Shown piece after piece: positions 26,273 to 34,512 of a stretch of DNA of 64,000 nt. Both the position numbers and the translations under genes were made by a program. This stretch comes from an uncultured Prevotellaceae bacterium. Lineage in GTDB: Bacteria > Bacteroidota > Bacteroidia > Bacteroidales > Bacteroidaceae. Every line of letters starts with the position of its first letter. The stretch's first letter is position 1. The stretch is taken from positions 62,001 to 126,000 of the forward strand of contig CACYJV010000007.1 in the NCBI GenBank assembly GCA_902774815.1, read 5' to 3'. The notes beneath the pieces were generated by a model that was not told the origin of the DNA, did not search any database, and saw only the letters and a program-made list of their open reading frames with translations.

Positions 26273-27685
26273 ATGACAGTAAGTCCAAATGCTCTTTGGG
26301 ACAACGTGCTTGCGCTCATTAGCGAGAATGTCTCTGAGCAACAATATAATACATGGTTCAAGCCCATCGCCTTCGAATCGTTCAACGAGGACACGAAGAC
26401 GGTGCTGGTTCAGGTACCGAGCCCATTCGTCTACGAGTACCTGGAGGAGAACTATGTCGACTTACTGAGCAAGGTACTCTGCCGTGAGTTCGGCGCAGGC
26501 ACGCGTCTGGCTTACCGTGTGGTGACCGACCGCGAGCATGGACTGGTACAGGTGCTGGAGGGTGAGCCTTCGGGTACTGAACCAGTAGCTCCGAAGACTC
26601 GGGCCAACCAGTCGCCGAACATTCTCGACGGTGTTGCACCTGCTGATGAGCTCGACTCGCAGCTGAATCCGCATCAGACATTCTCCAACTTCATCGAAGG
26701 CGACAGCAACAAGTTGCCTCGCAGCGTTGGCATGTCGATTGCCGAGCATCCGCAGACACCGCAGTTCAACCCCATGTTCATCTACGGCCCGTCGGGATGT
26801 GGAAAGACTCACCTCGTCAACGCCATCGGCAACCGCACGAAGCAGCTCTATCCGCAGAAGCGCGTGCTCTACATCAGTGCCCGCCTGTTCCAGGTGCAGT
26901 ATGTCGATGCCACCCGGCAGAACACCATCAATGATTTCATCAAGTTCTACCAAACCATTGATCTGCTGATTGTTGACGATGTGCAGGAGTGGATCACGGC
27001 TAAAGGCACGCAGGACACGTTCTTCCACGTGTTCAACCACCTGTTCCGCAATGGCAAGCGCATCGTTCTGGCTTGCGACCGTCCCCCCGTTGATCTGCAA
27101 GGCATGAACGAGCGACTCATCACACGTTTCTCCTGCGGACTCATTGCCGAACTCGAGAAACCCAACACCAAGCTTTGCGAGGACATCCTGCGCAGCATCA
27201 TTCGCCGCAACGGACTGCAGATACCCGAAGAGGTCATCCTCTACGTGGCACAGACCGCCAATGGCAGCGTGCGCGACCTCGAAGGCGTAATCAACTCACT
27301 GATGGCTTACAGCGTGGTCTATAATCGAAAGATTGATGTCAACCTGGCTGAGCGCATCGTGAAGCGCGCCATGAAGGTCGACGACCATCCGCTGACCGTC
27401 GATGACATCCTTGAGACTGTCTGCAACCACTTCGGTGTCACCACAGCAGCCGTTGGCAGCAAGAGCCGCAAGCGCGAACTCGTCACGGCACGCCAAGTGT
27501 CGATGTATCTGGCACAGAAGTACACGAAGATGCCTGCCGCACGCATCGGCAAACTCGTCGGTGGCCGCGACCACAGCACTGTTCTCCATAGCTGTACGCA
27601 GGTCGAACAGCGGCTGAAGACCGACAGCGCCTTCTCAGCCGAAGTGTCAAGCATCGAAAACGCCTTCAAGCTCAAGAAAGCCTGA
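26273..27685 (+). CDS. dnaA: chromosomal replication initiator protein DnaA
   Basis: AAA+ ATPase that binds DnaA boxes and opens the origin. The 470-residue protein has domain I (LWDNVLALISENVSEQQYNTWFKPI), a short linker (about 90-125), the AAA+ core with Walker A GPSGCGKTHL and Walker B DLLIVDDVQ, sensor motifs (CDRPPVDLQGMNERLITRFSCGL), and domain IV with AARIGKLVGGRDHSTVLHSC, the DnaA-box recognition signature. The ATG at 26273 is preferred over an in-frame TTG two codons upstream. No dnaN or recF follows, as is usual in Bacteroidales. A terminator stem overlaps its last codons. Confidence 0.98.
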   Translation: MTVSPNALWDNVLALISENVSEQQYNTWFKPIAFESFNEDTKTVLVQVPSPFVYEYLEENYVDLLSKVLCREFGAGTRLAYRVVTDREHGLVQVLEGEPSGTEPVAPKTRANQSPNILDGVAPADELDSQLNPHQTFSNFIEGDSNKLPRSVGMSIAEHPQTPQFNPMFIYGPSGCGKTHLVNAIGNRTKQLYPQKRVLYISARLFQVQYVDATRQNTINDFIKFYQTIDLLIVDDVQEWITAKGTQDTFFHVFNHLFRNGKRIVLACDRPPVDLQGMNERLITRFSCGLIAELEKPNTKLCEDILRSIIRRNGLQIPEEVILYVAQTANGSVRDLEGVINSLMAYSVVYNRKIDVNLAERIVKRAMKVDDHPLTVDDILETVCNHFGVTTAAVGSKSRKRELVTARQVSMYLAQKYTKMPAARIGKLVGGRDHSTVLHSCTQVEQRLKTDSAFSAEVSSIENAFKLKKA

Positions 27686-27697
27686 AGGCGTTTTTCC
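27661..27697 (+). terminator. terminator overlapping the end of dnaA
   Basis: An 8-bp stem (CGCCTTCA / TGAAGGCG) around the last coding bases and stop codon, followed by TTTTTCC. Confidence 0.65.
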
Positions 27698-27742
27698 TTA
27701 TTACACAACTCCTTATTTCACAAACTTCTTGCTCCACGTGCC

Positions 27743-28060
27743 TCAATCCATATGGAACAACTCCGGAAGGGGTATCGTCACGGGCGAATTGTCGGGGTTT
27801 ACCTCCATGATGTCGGCCATCATGTCCCACCAACGCTGCGTGATGGGGTCCACATCGGTCGTATCCTGCGAGTTACCCTCGCCGGCACACTCCTGATAGG
27901 CGAAGAGAATGTTAGTGTCGCGGTCCCAGTAGATGCTGTAGTTGCCCACTCCCTGATCCTTGATCATCTGTTTCAGTTCCGGCCAGATGGCGGCATGCCG
28001 CTTCTGGTACTCCTCCTCACAGCCAGGCTTGAGGAACATCTTAAATGCAAATCGTTTCAT
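27743..28060 (-). CDS. rhaM: L-rhamnose mutarotase
   Basis: Small cytoplasmic protein (105 residues) that interconverts anomers of L-rhamnose. It matches the RhaM/DUF718 family: FKMFLKPGCEEEYQKRHAAIWPEL with the conserved His, NYSIYWDRDTNILFAYQE, and the C-terminal QRWWDMMADIMEVNPD. It has its own -7 box and no other rhamnose gene nearby, so it acts as a stand-alone unit. Confidence 0.93.
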   Translation of the reverse strand: MKRFAFKMFLKPGCEEEYQKRHAAIWPELKQMIKDQGVGNYSIYWDRDTNILFAYQECAGEGNSQDTTDVDPITQRWWDMMADIMEVNPDNSPVTIPLPELFHMD

Positions 28061-28083
28061 ATCCTTGTTCTTTATCTATGCTG

Positions 28084-28091
28084 CAAAGATA
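28084..28091 (-). promoter_or_regulatory. predicted -7 box for rhaM
   Basis: Minus strand TATCTTTG, 23 nt before the rhaM ATG. Confidence 0.55.
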
Positions 28092-28181
28092 GTGTTTTTC
28101 CACTAAAAACAAAAGAATCTGACGTTATTCTTTTCGATTGTCGGTGTTTTTTACGACACACTGCTTTACAGGCTACGCCTC

Positions 28182-28221
28182 ATACCTCTGCAAGGCACAG
28201 AGCAATGCTTTGCAGAGGTAT
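28182..28221. repeat. hairpin with 12-bp stem
   Basis: ATACCTCTGCAA and TTGCAGAGGTAT flank a 16-nt loop that contains the AAAGCA/TGCTTT-type core also seen in the 22-nt arrays. Confidence 0.5.
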
Positions 28222-28243
28222 AACGCTATGGAATAATATATCC

Positions 28244-28515
28244 GTTGACCTATAGGAGGCAGAAAGACTTCGAAGATGTCGCAATATCAGGGCTCGGCCC
28301 TTTGGGACGCTTTCGTAGCGTAGCGGAGAAAGAACCCTAGGTCTACCGACCTGGGGACAATTGCTGCTAGGAACATAAAAAAGACTTCGAAGATGTCGCA
28401 CCTAGCTATGCCTTCATTACGTACGACATCTTCGAAGTCGACATCCCAACACGGGATTTTCAATCCCCAGGTCAGTAGACCTGGGGTTTCTTAAATTCGA
28501 CCTCTCCGAGGTCAG
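28244..28515. repeat. nested-palindrome element, copy A
   Basis: Contains the shared modules in order: GTTGACCTATAGGAGG, GACTTCGAAGATGTCGC, a GCTTTCGTAGC-type insertion, a left arm CCTAGGTC-N4-GACCTGGGG, a central inverted pair GACTTCGAAGATGTCG/CGACATCTTCGAAGTC, a right arm CCCCAGGTC-N4-GACCTGGGG, and a terminal GACCTCTCCGAGGTC. Related copies lie at 42756-43163 and 52728-52933. The gap 28092-28809 holds only repeats. Confidence 0.75.
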
Positions 28516-28549
28516 TGGGTCAACAGACGTATCATTATTGCCAAAAAGC

Positions 28550-28725
28550 TATGCTTTGCTGCCTTAAAAGCAATGCTTTGTAAGTGACAAAGCAATGATA
28601 TAGAACCTGCAGATCTATGCTTTGCAAGCGAAAGAGCGTTGCTTTGTAAGCGAAAGAGCGTTGCTTTGTAAGCGAAAGAGCAATGCCCGCTAACTGACGA
28701 AGCATTGCTCTTTCAACAACAGGGG
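28550..28725. repeat. 22-nt tandem repeat array (8 units)
   Basis: Eight units of exactly 22 nt starting at 28550, 28572, 28594, 28616, 28638, 28660, 28682 and 28704. The best-conserved unit begins GCGTTGCTTTGTAAGCG and ends AAAGA; units five and six are identical. It lies 34 nt from palindromic copy A. Confidence 0.85.
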
Positions 28726-28809
28726 CATCCTCGCAGAACATCGAAGCATGGTCCCTTTCAATCCAATCTTTTCATTTGAGGAAAGCAAGCAGGCACATAG
28801 CGCAGCACG

Positions 28810-29520
28810 CTACGCCTGCTGCATCATGCGACGCCACTTGCGATAGCCGAAGATGGCGATGACCACGTACAGTGCATAGAGCGATGCCTTGAAGGGAATG
28901 CCCTTGTAGAAGTAGAGGCCGCAAGTGACGACATCAACGACAATCCAGATGAGCCACTGTTCCAGATACTTGCGCGCCAAAGCCCAGATGCCCACGAAGG
29001 AAAGGGCTGTGGTGAACGAGTCAGCCAACGGTACACGTGAGTCGGTGCAGGTGACGAGGAATACGTAGAGGGCTGCCCAGGCAACGAGGGTGAGCAAACC
29101 CACCCCCAACCCCTCCCGAAGGGAGTGGGGTCTGGATAGCCAAGAGGTGATAGGGGTGGACTCAGACTTTTCTCCCTGCTGAGAGGGACTCTTTTTCCTT
29201 ATCCAATTGAAGTAACCGTAGACGGTCATGGCCAGATAGTAGAACTCCATACCGCAGTCGGCATAGAGGCCATTCTGGTAGTAAAGCACGATGCCTAGGC
29301 TCTGCATGGCAAAACCCACTGCCCACAGCCAGATGCTGGCATGGTATTCAAGGATGATATAGGCCAGGCCGAGTGCCGTAGTGAGCATGTCGAGCCAGTG
29401 GGCGGCCAAGAAGGGTCCCCACCCCGACCATCCCCAAAGGGGGAGGGAGACAAAAGCCCCACCCAAAGCCTCCCCAAGGGGAGAGGGAGAAGATGCAAGC
29501 GCTAATAGAAGGTTTATCAT
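28810..29520 (-). CDS. pnuT: PnuC-family transporter, probably thiamine (PnuT)
   Basis: Inner-membrane transporter (236 residues) of the nicotinamide riboside transporter PnuC family, with six or seven membrane segments. Motifs include DMLTTALGLAYIILEYHASIW, GMEFYYLAMTVYGYFNWIRKK, DSFTTALSFVGIWALARKYLEQWL and a C-terminal YALYVVIAIFGYRKW. Its place behind a TPP-riboswitch-controlled TonB receptor points to thiamine rather than nicotinamide riboside. Two stretches do not fit the family: residues 9-36 (SSPSPLGEALGG ... WGWSGWG) and about 131-158 (SPSQQGEKSESTP ... SLREGLGVG); both are CCCCTCCC-type repeats read in frame. Starts at 29520 or, less likely, upstream at 29574 or downstream at the DMLTT Met. 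Confidence 0.82.
   Translation of the reverse strand: MINLLLALASSPSPLGEALGGAFVSLPLWGWSGWGPFLAAHWLDMLTTALGLAYIILEYHASIWLWAVGFAMQSLGIVLYYQNGLYADCGMEFYYLAMTVYGYFNWIRKKSPSQQGEKSESTPITSWLSRPHSLREGLGVGLLTLVAWAALYVFLVTCTDSRVPLADSFTTALSFVGIWALARKYLEQWLIWIVVDVVTCGLYFYKGIPFKASLYALYVVIAIFGYRKWRRMMQQA
29098..29195. repeat. CCCCTCCC-type repeat inserted in pnuT (second insert)
   Basis: Contains CCCACCCCCAACCCCTCCC and GGGAGTGGGG at one end and CTCCCTGCTGAGAGGGA at the other. The boundaries are approximate. The coding frame is kept. Confidence 0.55.
29420..29496. repeat. CCCCTCCC-type repeat inserted near the pnuT start (first insert)
   Basis: Two palindromes, CCATCCCCAAAGGGGGAGG and CCTCCCCAAGGGGAG, are read as SPSPLGEALGG and LPLWGWSGWG in the encoded protein. 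The boundaries are approximate. Confidence 0.6.
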
Positions 29521-29558
29521 TTGAGACTTTGTATTACCGATTCCATAGGGGATTAGAG

Positions 29559-29588
29559 TTGTGCGGGCAGACACGGGAGTCTGCCCCT
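29559..29588. repeat. GTAGGGGCAGAC palindrome between pnuT and its receptor gene
   Basis: CGGGCAGACACGGGAGTCTG followed by CCCCTAC, the reverse orientation of the family found at 46.5, 47.8 and 52.6-53.0 kb. Confidence 0.6.
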
Positions 29589-29634
29589 ACTACGCGGAGT
29601 GGGCTCCCTCCCCAGTCATGTAAGGCCGAGGCTC

Positions 29635-32061
29635 TTAGAACCGCAGCGTGAGGCTACCCATGGCCGTGAAACCACTCATGGGAATGAAACCAATCTGGTA
29701 GTAACGGTTGTCGGGCGTGTGGCCATAGCTCTCGGCAATGGCTGAATACACCCATCCGCTAGCGGCATAGCGACGGTTGAACACGTTGTTGAAGTTCAGT
29801 CCGACGACCACTTCCTTCAACGGGCTCACCTTAGTCACCTTCGACGTGTAGCTCAGGTGGAGGTCCGACTGCGAGAAGCAAGGCAACGAGCGGTCAAGAT
29901 TCTCAGTATTGTCCAGATACTGCCTGCTGACAAAGTTCGTATGCCATACAGCCTGCCACCCCTGATGGTGCAGGTCGATGAAGCCATTGAGAATCATCGA
30001 AGGCGAGAAAGCCAGCGTTGAGTTGTCGTAGTGGAACTGTCGTAACTTGTCGCCGTTGCCGTCGCAATGATACTTTGCTGCATCAGGATTGCCTTCCCAG
30101 TCGTCCCAGTCCTCGACAAACTCGTCGAAGTCCTTGATCTTGTTCATACTCAGTGCGGCATTGCCCTCCAACGTAAGCCACGATAGCGGTGCCCAAGAGG
30201 CAAACACTTCAACACCGAGGCGGTAGCTGTCCTTAACGTTGGTAGTGAGCGATTCGCCGATGTCGCTGACAGCACCCGTCTGCACAAACTGGTCCTTGTA
30301 GTCCATGTAGTAGGCGTTCAGTCCCAATTGCCATGTTTGAGCCGTGAATTGATAACCTAGTTCATAATCTAAGAGTTGCTCGGCACGAGGTGCAGGGTAG
30401 TTGCCATTGTCGGTAAAGTTGTTCCGCTCAGGTTCACGATGACTCATGGCCAGTGATCCATAAGCATGGTGACCGCCGTTATGGAAGCTGAATCCCGCCT
30501 TCGGGTTGAAGAAATGATAGTCCTCGTCGATGTCGAGGAAATGCTTATCGTAGAGATCTGTCGTCTTGTTATAGACAAACTTGTCGTTGTAGCCATCGGT
30601 CTTGTAACTGACGTAGCGGTACTGCACGTCGGCAAACACATCCCATTGCGGCGTGATGTGGTAGAGTGCCTTCACGAAGGCATTGCCATCAAGTTTCTTC
30701 GCATCGGAATCGTAGTAGCGATAGTCGCCGTTCTTCATGAGCAAGGCACGCAGCTGGTCGTTGCCCATGTAGGTGGCAAAGCCGAAGTGGTTGCCTTTGA
30801 ACTGCTGAACGGACAGCCCGCCCACGATGTCCCAGGCGTCATCCTCGTAGTTCAGGTTCCACACCAGTCCATAGGCATCCTGTTCGAGTCCCTTCTTGCG
30901 CACCCAGTCGGTACGCTCTACACCGCTTAGTGCCTCGCCGTTGAAGTCGGCATTGGGCAGACCGAGCTTCTTGATCTTGTTGCCGTAGCGGAACTCCTTG
31001 TAGTAGCCGTAGCCATGGGTATAGTGAAGGGTGGCCATGGTGCTGAAATGGTCGTTCATCTGCCAGGTTGCCGTGAGCAGGTTGTGGTTCTGCCAGAAGT
31101 TATCGGTGGTCTTATGCCACAAGCGCCCGTCGTTCATCACATAGCGTTGCGCAGTGTAAGTGCCGTCGCCGTTGTCGATAAAGCGCTCATAAAGCGAGTT
31201 GAAGCGGCCGAGACCGATGTTATACATGTCCTTGTAGGTCTTGATGCCCGTCTTCATTCCATAGATACCATCCATAATCGATAGGTCATCGTCGCCAGCG
31301 GTCACGCCATTCCATGCCTGCCCCGTCTTCTCGAAGTTTCCGAAGTTCTTGTAGGCAATGGAAAGCCGGTCGCTGACGTAGCGAAGACTGCCATAGTAGC
31401 TGCCCGAACGACCTGAGGTGCCGTGGATGTAGCCATCGGTGTTGGTCTCGTGGTAGGCACCTTCGAAAATAAAGTGTCGGGCGAAGAGTCCTGTTGAGAA
31501 CGAACCGCCCAAGTTGTATGTGTTATAGGAACCATAGGAGGCGCTCAACTCAGCCGCAGGCACCAGCGAGGGAGCCTTCGACTGCAGCGAAATGTTACCC
31601 CCAAAGGCGCCATCGCCATTGGTCGACGTACCCACGCCGCGCTGTATCTGCACCGAGCCGAGCAACGAGGCATAGGAGTTCATGTTGGCCCAGAACACGC
31701 ACTGGTCCTCAGGCGAGTTCAGAGGCACTCCGTCAAGGGTGACATTGATACGCGAGTCGCCGGCGCCACGAATACGCATATAGGTGGTACCGGTGCCCAG
31801 TCCGTTCTCTGTCCATGCCAGCACGCCAGGCGTACGCGAGAAGAGGAACGGCAGTTCCTGTCCTGTCGTAGAGAAGCCCTGCAGGTCCTTCTTCTGGATG
31901 TTGGCCACGGCAAAGGGTGCATTCTTCTGAGCACGGACGCCACGGACGACGACCTCTTGGAGATTTTCCAGCCGGAGAGAGTCAACGGGATCGGACTGCG
32001 ATAATGTCGCAGCAAACGGGACAAAGGCCAAGATGACCGATGTGAGGAGTTGTTTTTTCAT
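29635..32061 (-). CDS. TonB-dependent outer membrane receptor, predicted thiamine uptake
   Basis: Outer membrane gated channel of 808 residues. It has a signal peptide (SVILAFVPFAATLSQ), a TonB box (NLQEVVVRGVRAQ at about residue 33), a plug domain with TPGVLAWTENGLGTGTTYMRIRGAGDSRINVTLDGVPLN split over about residues 85-125, and a barrel ending in the aromatic TLRF. Unlike SusC proteins it lacks the N-terminal carboxypeptidase-like domain and is shorter, so it belongs to the cofactor/siderophore receptor type. A TPP riboswitch in its leader makes thiamine or a derivative the likely cargo, with PnuT downstream for inner-membrane passage. Confidence 0.92.
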   Translation of the reverse strand: MKKQLLTSVILAFVPFAATLSQSDPVDSLRLENLQEVVVRGVRAQKNAPFAVANIQKKDLQGFSTTGQELPFLFSRTPGVLAWTENGLGTGTTYMRIRGAGDSRINVTLDGVPLNSPEDQCVFWANMNSYASLLGSVQIQRGVGTSTNGDGAFGGNISLQSKAPSLVPAAELSASYGSYNTYNLGGSFSTGLFARHFIFEGAYHETNTDGYIHGTSGRSGSYYGSLRYVSDRLSIAYKNFGNFEKTGQAWNGVTAGDDDLSIMDGIYGMKTGIKTYKDMYNIGLGRFNSLYERFIDNGDGTYTAQRYVMNDGRLWHKTTDNFWQNHNLLTATWQMNDHFSTMATLHYTHGYGYYKEFRYGNKIKKLGLPNADFNGEALSGVERTDWVRKKGLEQDAYGLVWNLNYEDDAWDIVGGLSVQQFKGNHFGFATYMGNDQLRALLMKNGDYRYYDSDAKKLDGNAFVKALYHITPQWDVFADVQYRYVSYKTDGYNDKFVYNKTTDLYDKHFLDIDEDYHFFNPKAGFSFHNGGHHAYGSLAMSHREPERNNFTDNGNYPAPRAEQLLDYELGYQFTAQTWQLGLNAYYMDYKDQFVQTGAVSDIGESLTTNVKDSYRLGVEVFASWAPLSWLTLEGNAALSMNKIKDFDEFVEDWDDWEGNPDAAKYHCDGNGDKLRQFHYDNSTLAFSPSMILNGFIDLHHQGWQAVWHTNFVSRQYLDNTENLDRSLPCFSQSDLHLSYTSKVTKVSPLKEVVVGLNFNNVFNRRYAASGWVYSAIAESYGHTPDNRYYQIGFIPMSGFTAMGSLTLRF

Positions 32062-32104
32062 TGTAATGAACCTTATTTATAAATATGAAATAAGGGGGAG
32101 AGAG

Positions 32105-32225
32105 AAAAGGTCTTATTCCTACGCAGGCATTACCCTGTTCAGGTCAGAGGGTATAATCTCAGCCAAACCGTCAACTATCAACTATCAACCATCAACTATC
32201 AACCATCGACAGTCCGGCACCCCTT
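32105..32225 (-). promoter_or_regulatory. TPP riboswitch (THI element)
   Basis: Read on the minus strand, the conserved parts appear in order: GGGGTGCC (32216-32223), a P3 arm, GGCTGAGA (32157-32164), ATACCCTC, TGAACCTGA-like CTGACCTGAACAGGGTAATG, and CCTGCGTAGGAA. The P3 stem pairs CCGGACTGTC (32208-32217) with GACGGTTTGG (32163-32172), 10 bp including G-U pairs. Its loop is formed by the heptamer repeat at 32170-32204. It sits 44 nt before the receptor ATG, which suggests control of translation or early termination. TPP binding should repress the receptor-pnuT operon. Confidence 0.93.
32170..32204. repeat. heptanucleotide repeat forming the riboswitch P3 loop
   Basis: Plus strand units GTCAACT, ATCAACT, ATCAACC, ATCAACT, ATCAACC. 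The array fills the variable P3 loop of the TPP riboswitch while the flanking stem stays paired. Confidence 0.8.
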
Positions 32226-32249
32226 AATCTGCCGTTTGCAGATCGGGTG

Positions 32250-32257
32250 CAAAATTA
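32250..32257 (-). promoter_or_regulatory. predicted -7 box for the TPP-riboswitch operon
   Basis: Minus strand TAATTTTG, about 27 nt upstream of the first conserved riboswitch bases. An ATCTGC/GCAGAT hairpin lies between the two. Confidence 0.6.
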
Positions 32258-32267
32258 CAAAAATAAA

Positions 32268-32322
32268 ACGACACTCGACAATGAATTCAACAAAAAATCT
32301 CATTGCCGAGTGTCTTTTTATG
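32268..32322. terminator. bidirectional terminator hairpin
   Basis: A 15-bp stem with one mismatch (GACACTCGACAATGA / TCATTGCCGAGTGTC) with T-rich tails on both strands. It probably ends the PI-PLC transcript (minus strand). Confidence 0.7.
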
Positions 32323-32351
32323 GTTTTTATGGTTCAGTTTGCCAACAGCAT

Positions 32352-33551
32352 CTACCGCTTCAGCTGCTTCCGGCCTTTGCTGACAACGATGCCTTTCGAT
32401 GGTCGGGCGGCTGAAACGGGACGACCTGACAGGTCGTAGGACGTCGAAGAAGCCTCAACCCCCACCCCATCCTGCTGCCCACCATTGGCTTCAGGCAGAG
32501 AAATGGCCGTGGTCATGGGTTGATAGCGGAAGTTCAGGTCGACGATGGTCTGCAGAAGTGTCTGCCCCATGACGTCGTGACTGCCCGAATGGTCAACTCC
32601 CGCAAAGTCCATCATCACGATGCCAGTCGGTCCGTAGTGAGCCTCGTCGGAAAGGTAGTCGGCAACAGCCTTGTTGGTCGTGGCTGCACACTCGCGGTTG
32701 CCATCGACCGATGCCGACTGCGTGTAGCCGCTGCAGTGATTGACCACCCAGATGCTGCTCAGGTACTTCCGCGTGTGGAATGTCGTCGTGGCATCGAGCA
32801 TCGTTGTAATGGCGTTCACCTTCTTGTCGAGTGCACCCGAAGCAGTCAGGTCGTAGAAATCCTGCACATAGAGCGTACAGCTAAGCGTGCGCCCCTTGAT
32901 GTTGGCACTTTTCTGCTTGGCGAACTCGGCATCGTGTGTCCACCCCGTGATGAAAGCCCCTTTCGGTTTCGAGTCGTAAGCGTCGCGACTGGCCAGCAGG
33001 AGTTTGCCCCTCATCTCGCCGAGGGTAAGCTTCGGCTTGAAGTCAATGAGGCGTTCACTGATCTCCGGCCGGCTGAGCAGTTCGTTCATCAGGCTGTTCC
33101 ACGTCGCGCGTGCACCACCATTATCGTCCTCAAAGCGCATCATGACGACTGCTGTCTCAGTGGGATTGGCCCGGAGCGAGTCGCACAACAAGAGCAAAGC
33201 ATCCTCGAAGCGCGTGTTCGTTGCCAAGATACCGTGATGAATGATGAGGTCATCGCGATCGTCAGTGGTGCCTACTGCAGGCCGCAAGTCAAAGGCACGG
33301 ATGCCCGCTGCCCACTGTTGAGCCAAGGTAAGGTCCTGCGTCTTGCCGAACATATCGCCAAGGTCGCCCCACGTAAAGCCATCGCCCGTGCCTGCATCAT
33401 GGGTACCCGGGATGGACAGCTGCATGAAGTAGGCATCGTCGCTAATACGCCCCATCCAGTTGTGGCATGGGTTGTCGACATCCTGTGCCTTCACGCCCAT
33501 CTGCGATGCAACGGGAACGGCCAGGAGAAGAGTCAGGAGAAGTCGCTTCAT
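32352..33551 (-). CDS. phosphatidylinositol-specific phospholipase C-like secreted protein
   Basis: Secreted phosphodiesterase-like protein of 399 residues. After a signal peptide (LLLTLLLAVPVASQMGVKA) comes a PI-PLC X-type barrel with the catalytic-type histidines in LSIPGTHDAGTG and LIIHHGILATNTRFEDAL, RAFDLRPA, VVMMRFED and KLLLASRDAYDSKPKGAFITGW. The C-terminus ends SSTSYDLSGRPVSAARPSKG, a tail also found on two other secreted proteins here. A Ca-independent bacterial PI-PLC role is likely; the natural substrate is unknown. It starts 12 nt after the stop of the DUF3298 gene... on the minus strand it is downstream of that gene by 4 nt. Confidence 0.85.
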   Translation of the reverse strand: MKRLLLTLLLAVPVASQMGVKAQDVDNPCHNWMGRISDDAYFMQLSIPGTHDAGTGDGFTWGDLGDMFGKTQDLTLAQQWAAGIRAFDLRPAVGTTDDRDDLIIHHGILATNTRFEDALLLLCDSLRANPTETAVVMMRFEDDNGGARATWNSLMNELLSRPEISERLIDFKPKLTLGEMRGKLLLASRDAYDSKPKGAFITGWTHDAEFAKQKSANIKGRTLSCTLYVQDFYDLTASGALDKKVNAITTMLDATTTFHTRKYLSSIWVVNHCSGYTQSASVDGNRECAATTNKAVADYLSDEAHYGPTGIVMMDFAGVDHSGSHDVMGQTLLQTIVDLNFRYQPMTTAISLPEANGGQQDGVGVEASSTSYDLSGRPVSAARPSKGIVVSKGRKQLKR

Positions 33552-33555
33552 CGGC

Positions 33556-34425
33556 CTACTTGATCATTCGTTTGGCAGTGACGTTCAGATAAGGCATGAC
33601 TTTCTCCCACGTCAGCACGAACTGCGGCAGTCCAAGGGCATAAGGGGCAATCTCGTACTGGTTATACAGGAAGAGAATACCTTCCTCGGTGAAAATCGGC
33701 GGACACTGCGGCATGGGCAGGTAATACTTTGCCGACTCATCGAGCATATCCATGGCTTCTTCTTCGGTAAGCTTGTCGTTGTCGCCACGCATATACTCGA
33801 GAATACCTTTGCGCATGAGTTCCTGCAGACCGTCCTCTGACGACTGGCGGATGATGTCCCAACCAATGCGGCGTCCGTCGCTCTTGCGGAAAGTCTGTCC
33901 GAAAACGAGATGACTGCCGTGGGCACCTCCCTGGAAGACGTCATTGACCTTCAGGAACGTAATCCAATCCAGGCCTTCGGCCGACTTCTCAATAGAAACG
34001 GAGTCGAACAACTGGATTTCGCTGAGATAATCTTTGGGCATACCGTCGCCCAACTCATTCCACTGCTTTTCGTTGTTTTCCTTGATGGCATTGAAATAGT
34101 GCTCGGCCATGGCAGCTGTATCGGCCAACAACTTAGCATAGTCGCCCTCGACGGAGTCGCCATAGGTGCCGCCGAGCTGTTCGCTAATCCATTCGTTGAC
34201 AGCGGCAACGAGCAGAGCGTGCTTCTTGTCGGGCACAGGGAAGGCTATGTTGACGGCACTGGTCATCATGGAGTCAGCAGCATGGCGCACAACCGTGGAC
34301 ACGGCAATCGTATCGTCAGACGAGGCTTTGGCCGGTGCTGTCGGAAGTGCCGCCGACTGGTCACTCTTCGGTCCGCAAGCAGCCAAAGCTGCCAGCAGGG
34401 TAAAGAAACAAAATACCTTTTTCAT
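33556..34425 (-). CDS. DUF3298-type lipoprotein
   Basis: Protein of 289 residues with a lipoprotein signal peptide ending in LAALAACG (lipobox Cys at about residue 18). The C-terminal half has the DUF3298 pattern: FLKVNDVFQGGAHGSHLVFGQTFRKSDGRRIGW, then LYNQYEIAPYALGLPQFVLTWEKVMPYL. Similar proteins (RsiV-like) are envelope proteins; function here unknown. The ATG at 34425 is chosen because it begins the signal peptide MKKVFCFFTLLAALAACG; an in-frame codon 15 residues upstream is less likely. The PI-PLC gene starts 4 nt after its stop. Confidence 0.85.
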   Translation of the reverse strand: MKKVFCFFTLLAALAACGPKSDQSAALPTAPAKASSDDTIAVSTVVRHAADSMMTSAVNIAFPVPDKKHALLVAAVNEWISEQLGGTYGDSVEGDYAKLLADTAAMAEHYFNAIKENNEKQWNELGDGMPKDYLSEIQLFDSVSIEKSAEGLDWITFLKVNDVFQGGAHGSHLVFGQTFRKSDGRRIGWDIIRQSSEDGLQELMRKGILEYMRGDNDKLTEEEAMDMLDESAKYYLPMPQCPPIFTEEGILFLYNQYEIAPYALGLPQFVLTWEKVMPYLNVTAKRMIK

Positions 34426-34512
34426 TTGTCTTTGCTGATTGGTTACAATGGAGCATCCGCCCACCCACAACGGGTACGGCGGATGCTGATGGTTTCACAC
34501 TACGAACGTCGA

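Noticed and set aside
28550-28725. CRISPR-like regular repeat
   Set aside because: The 22-nt units are directly adjacent with no unique spacers and no cas genes nearby.
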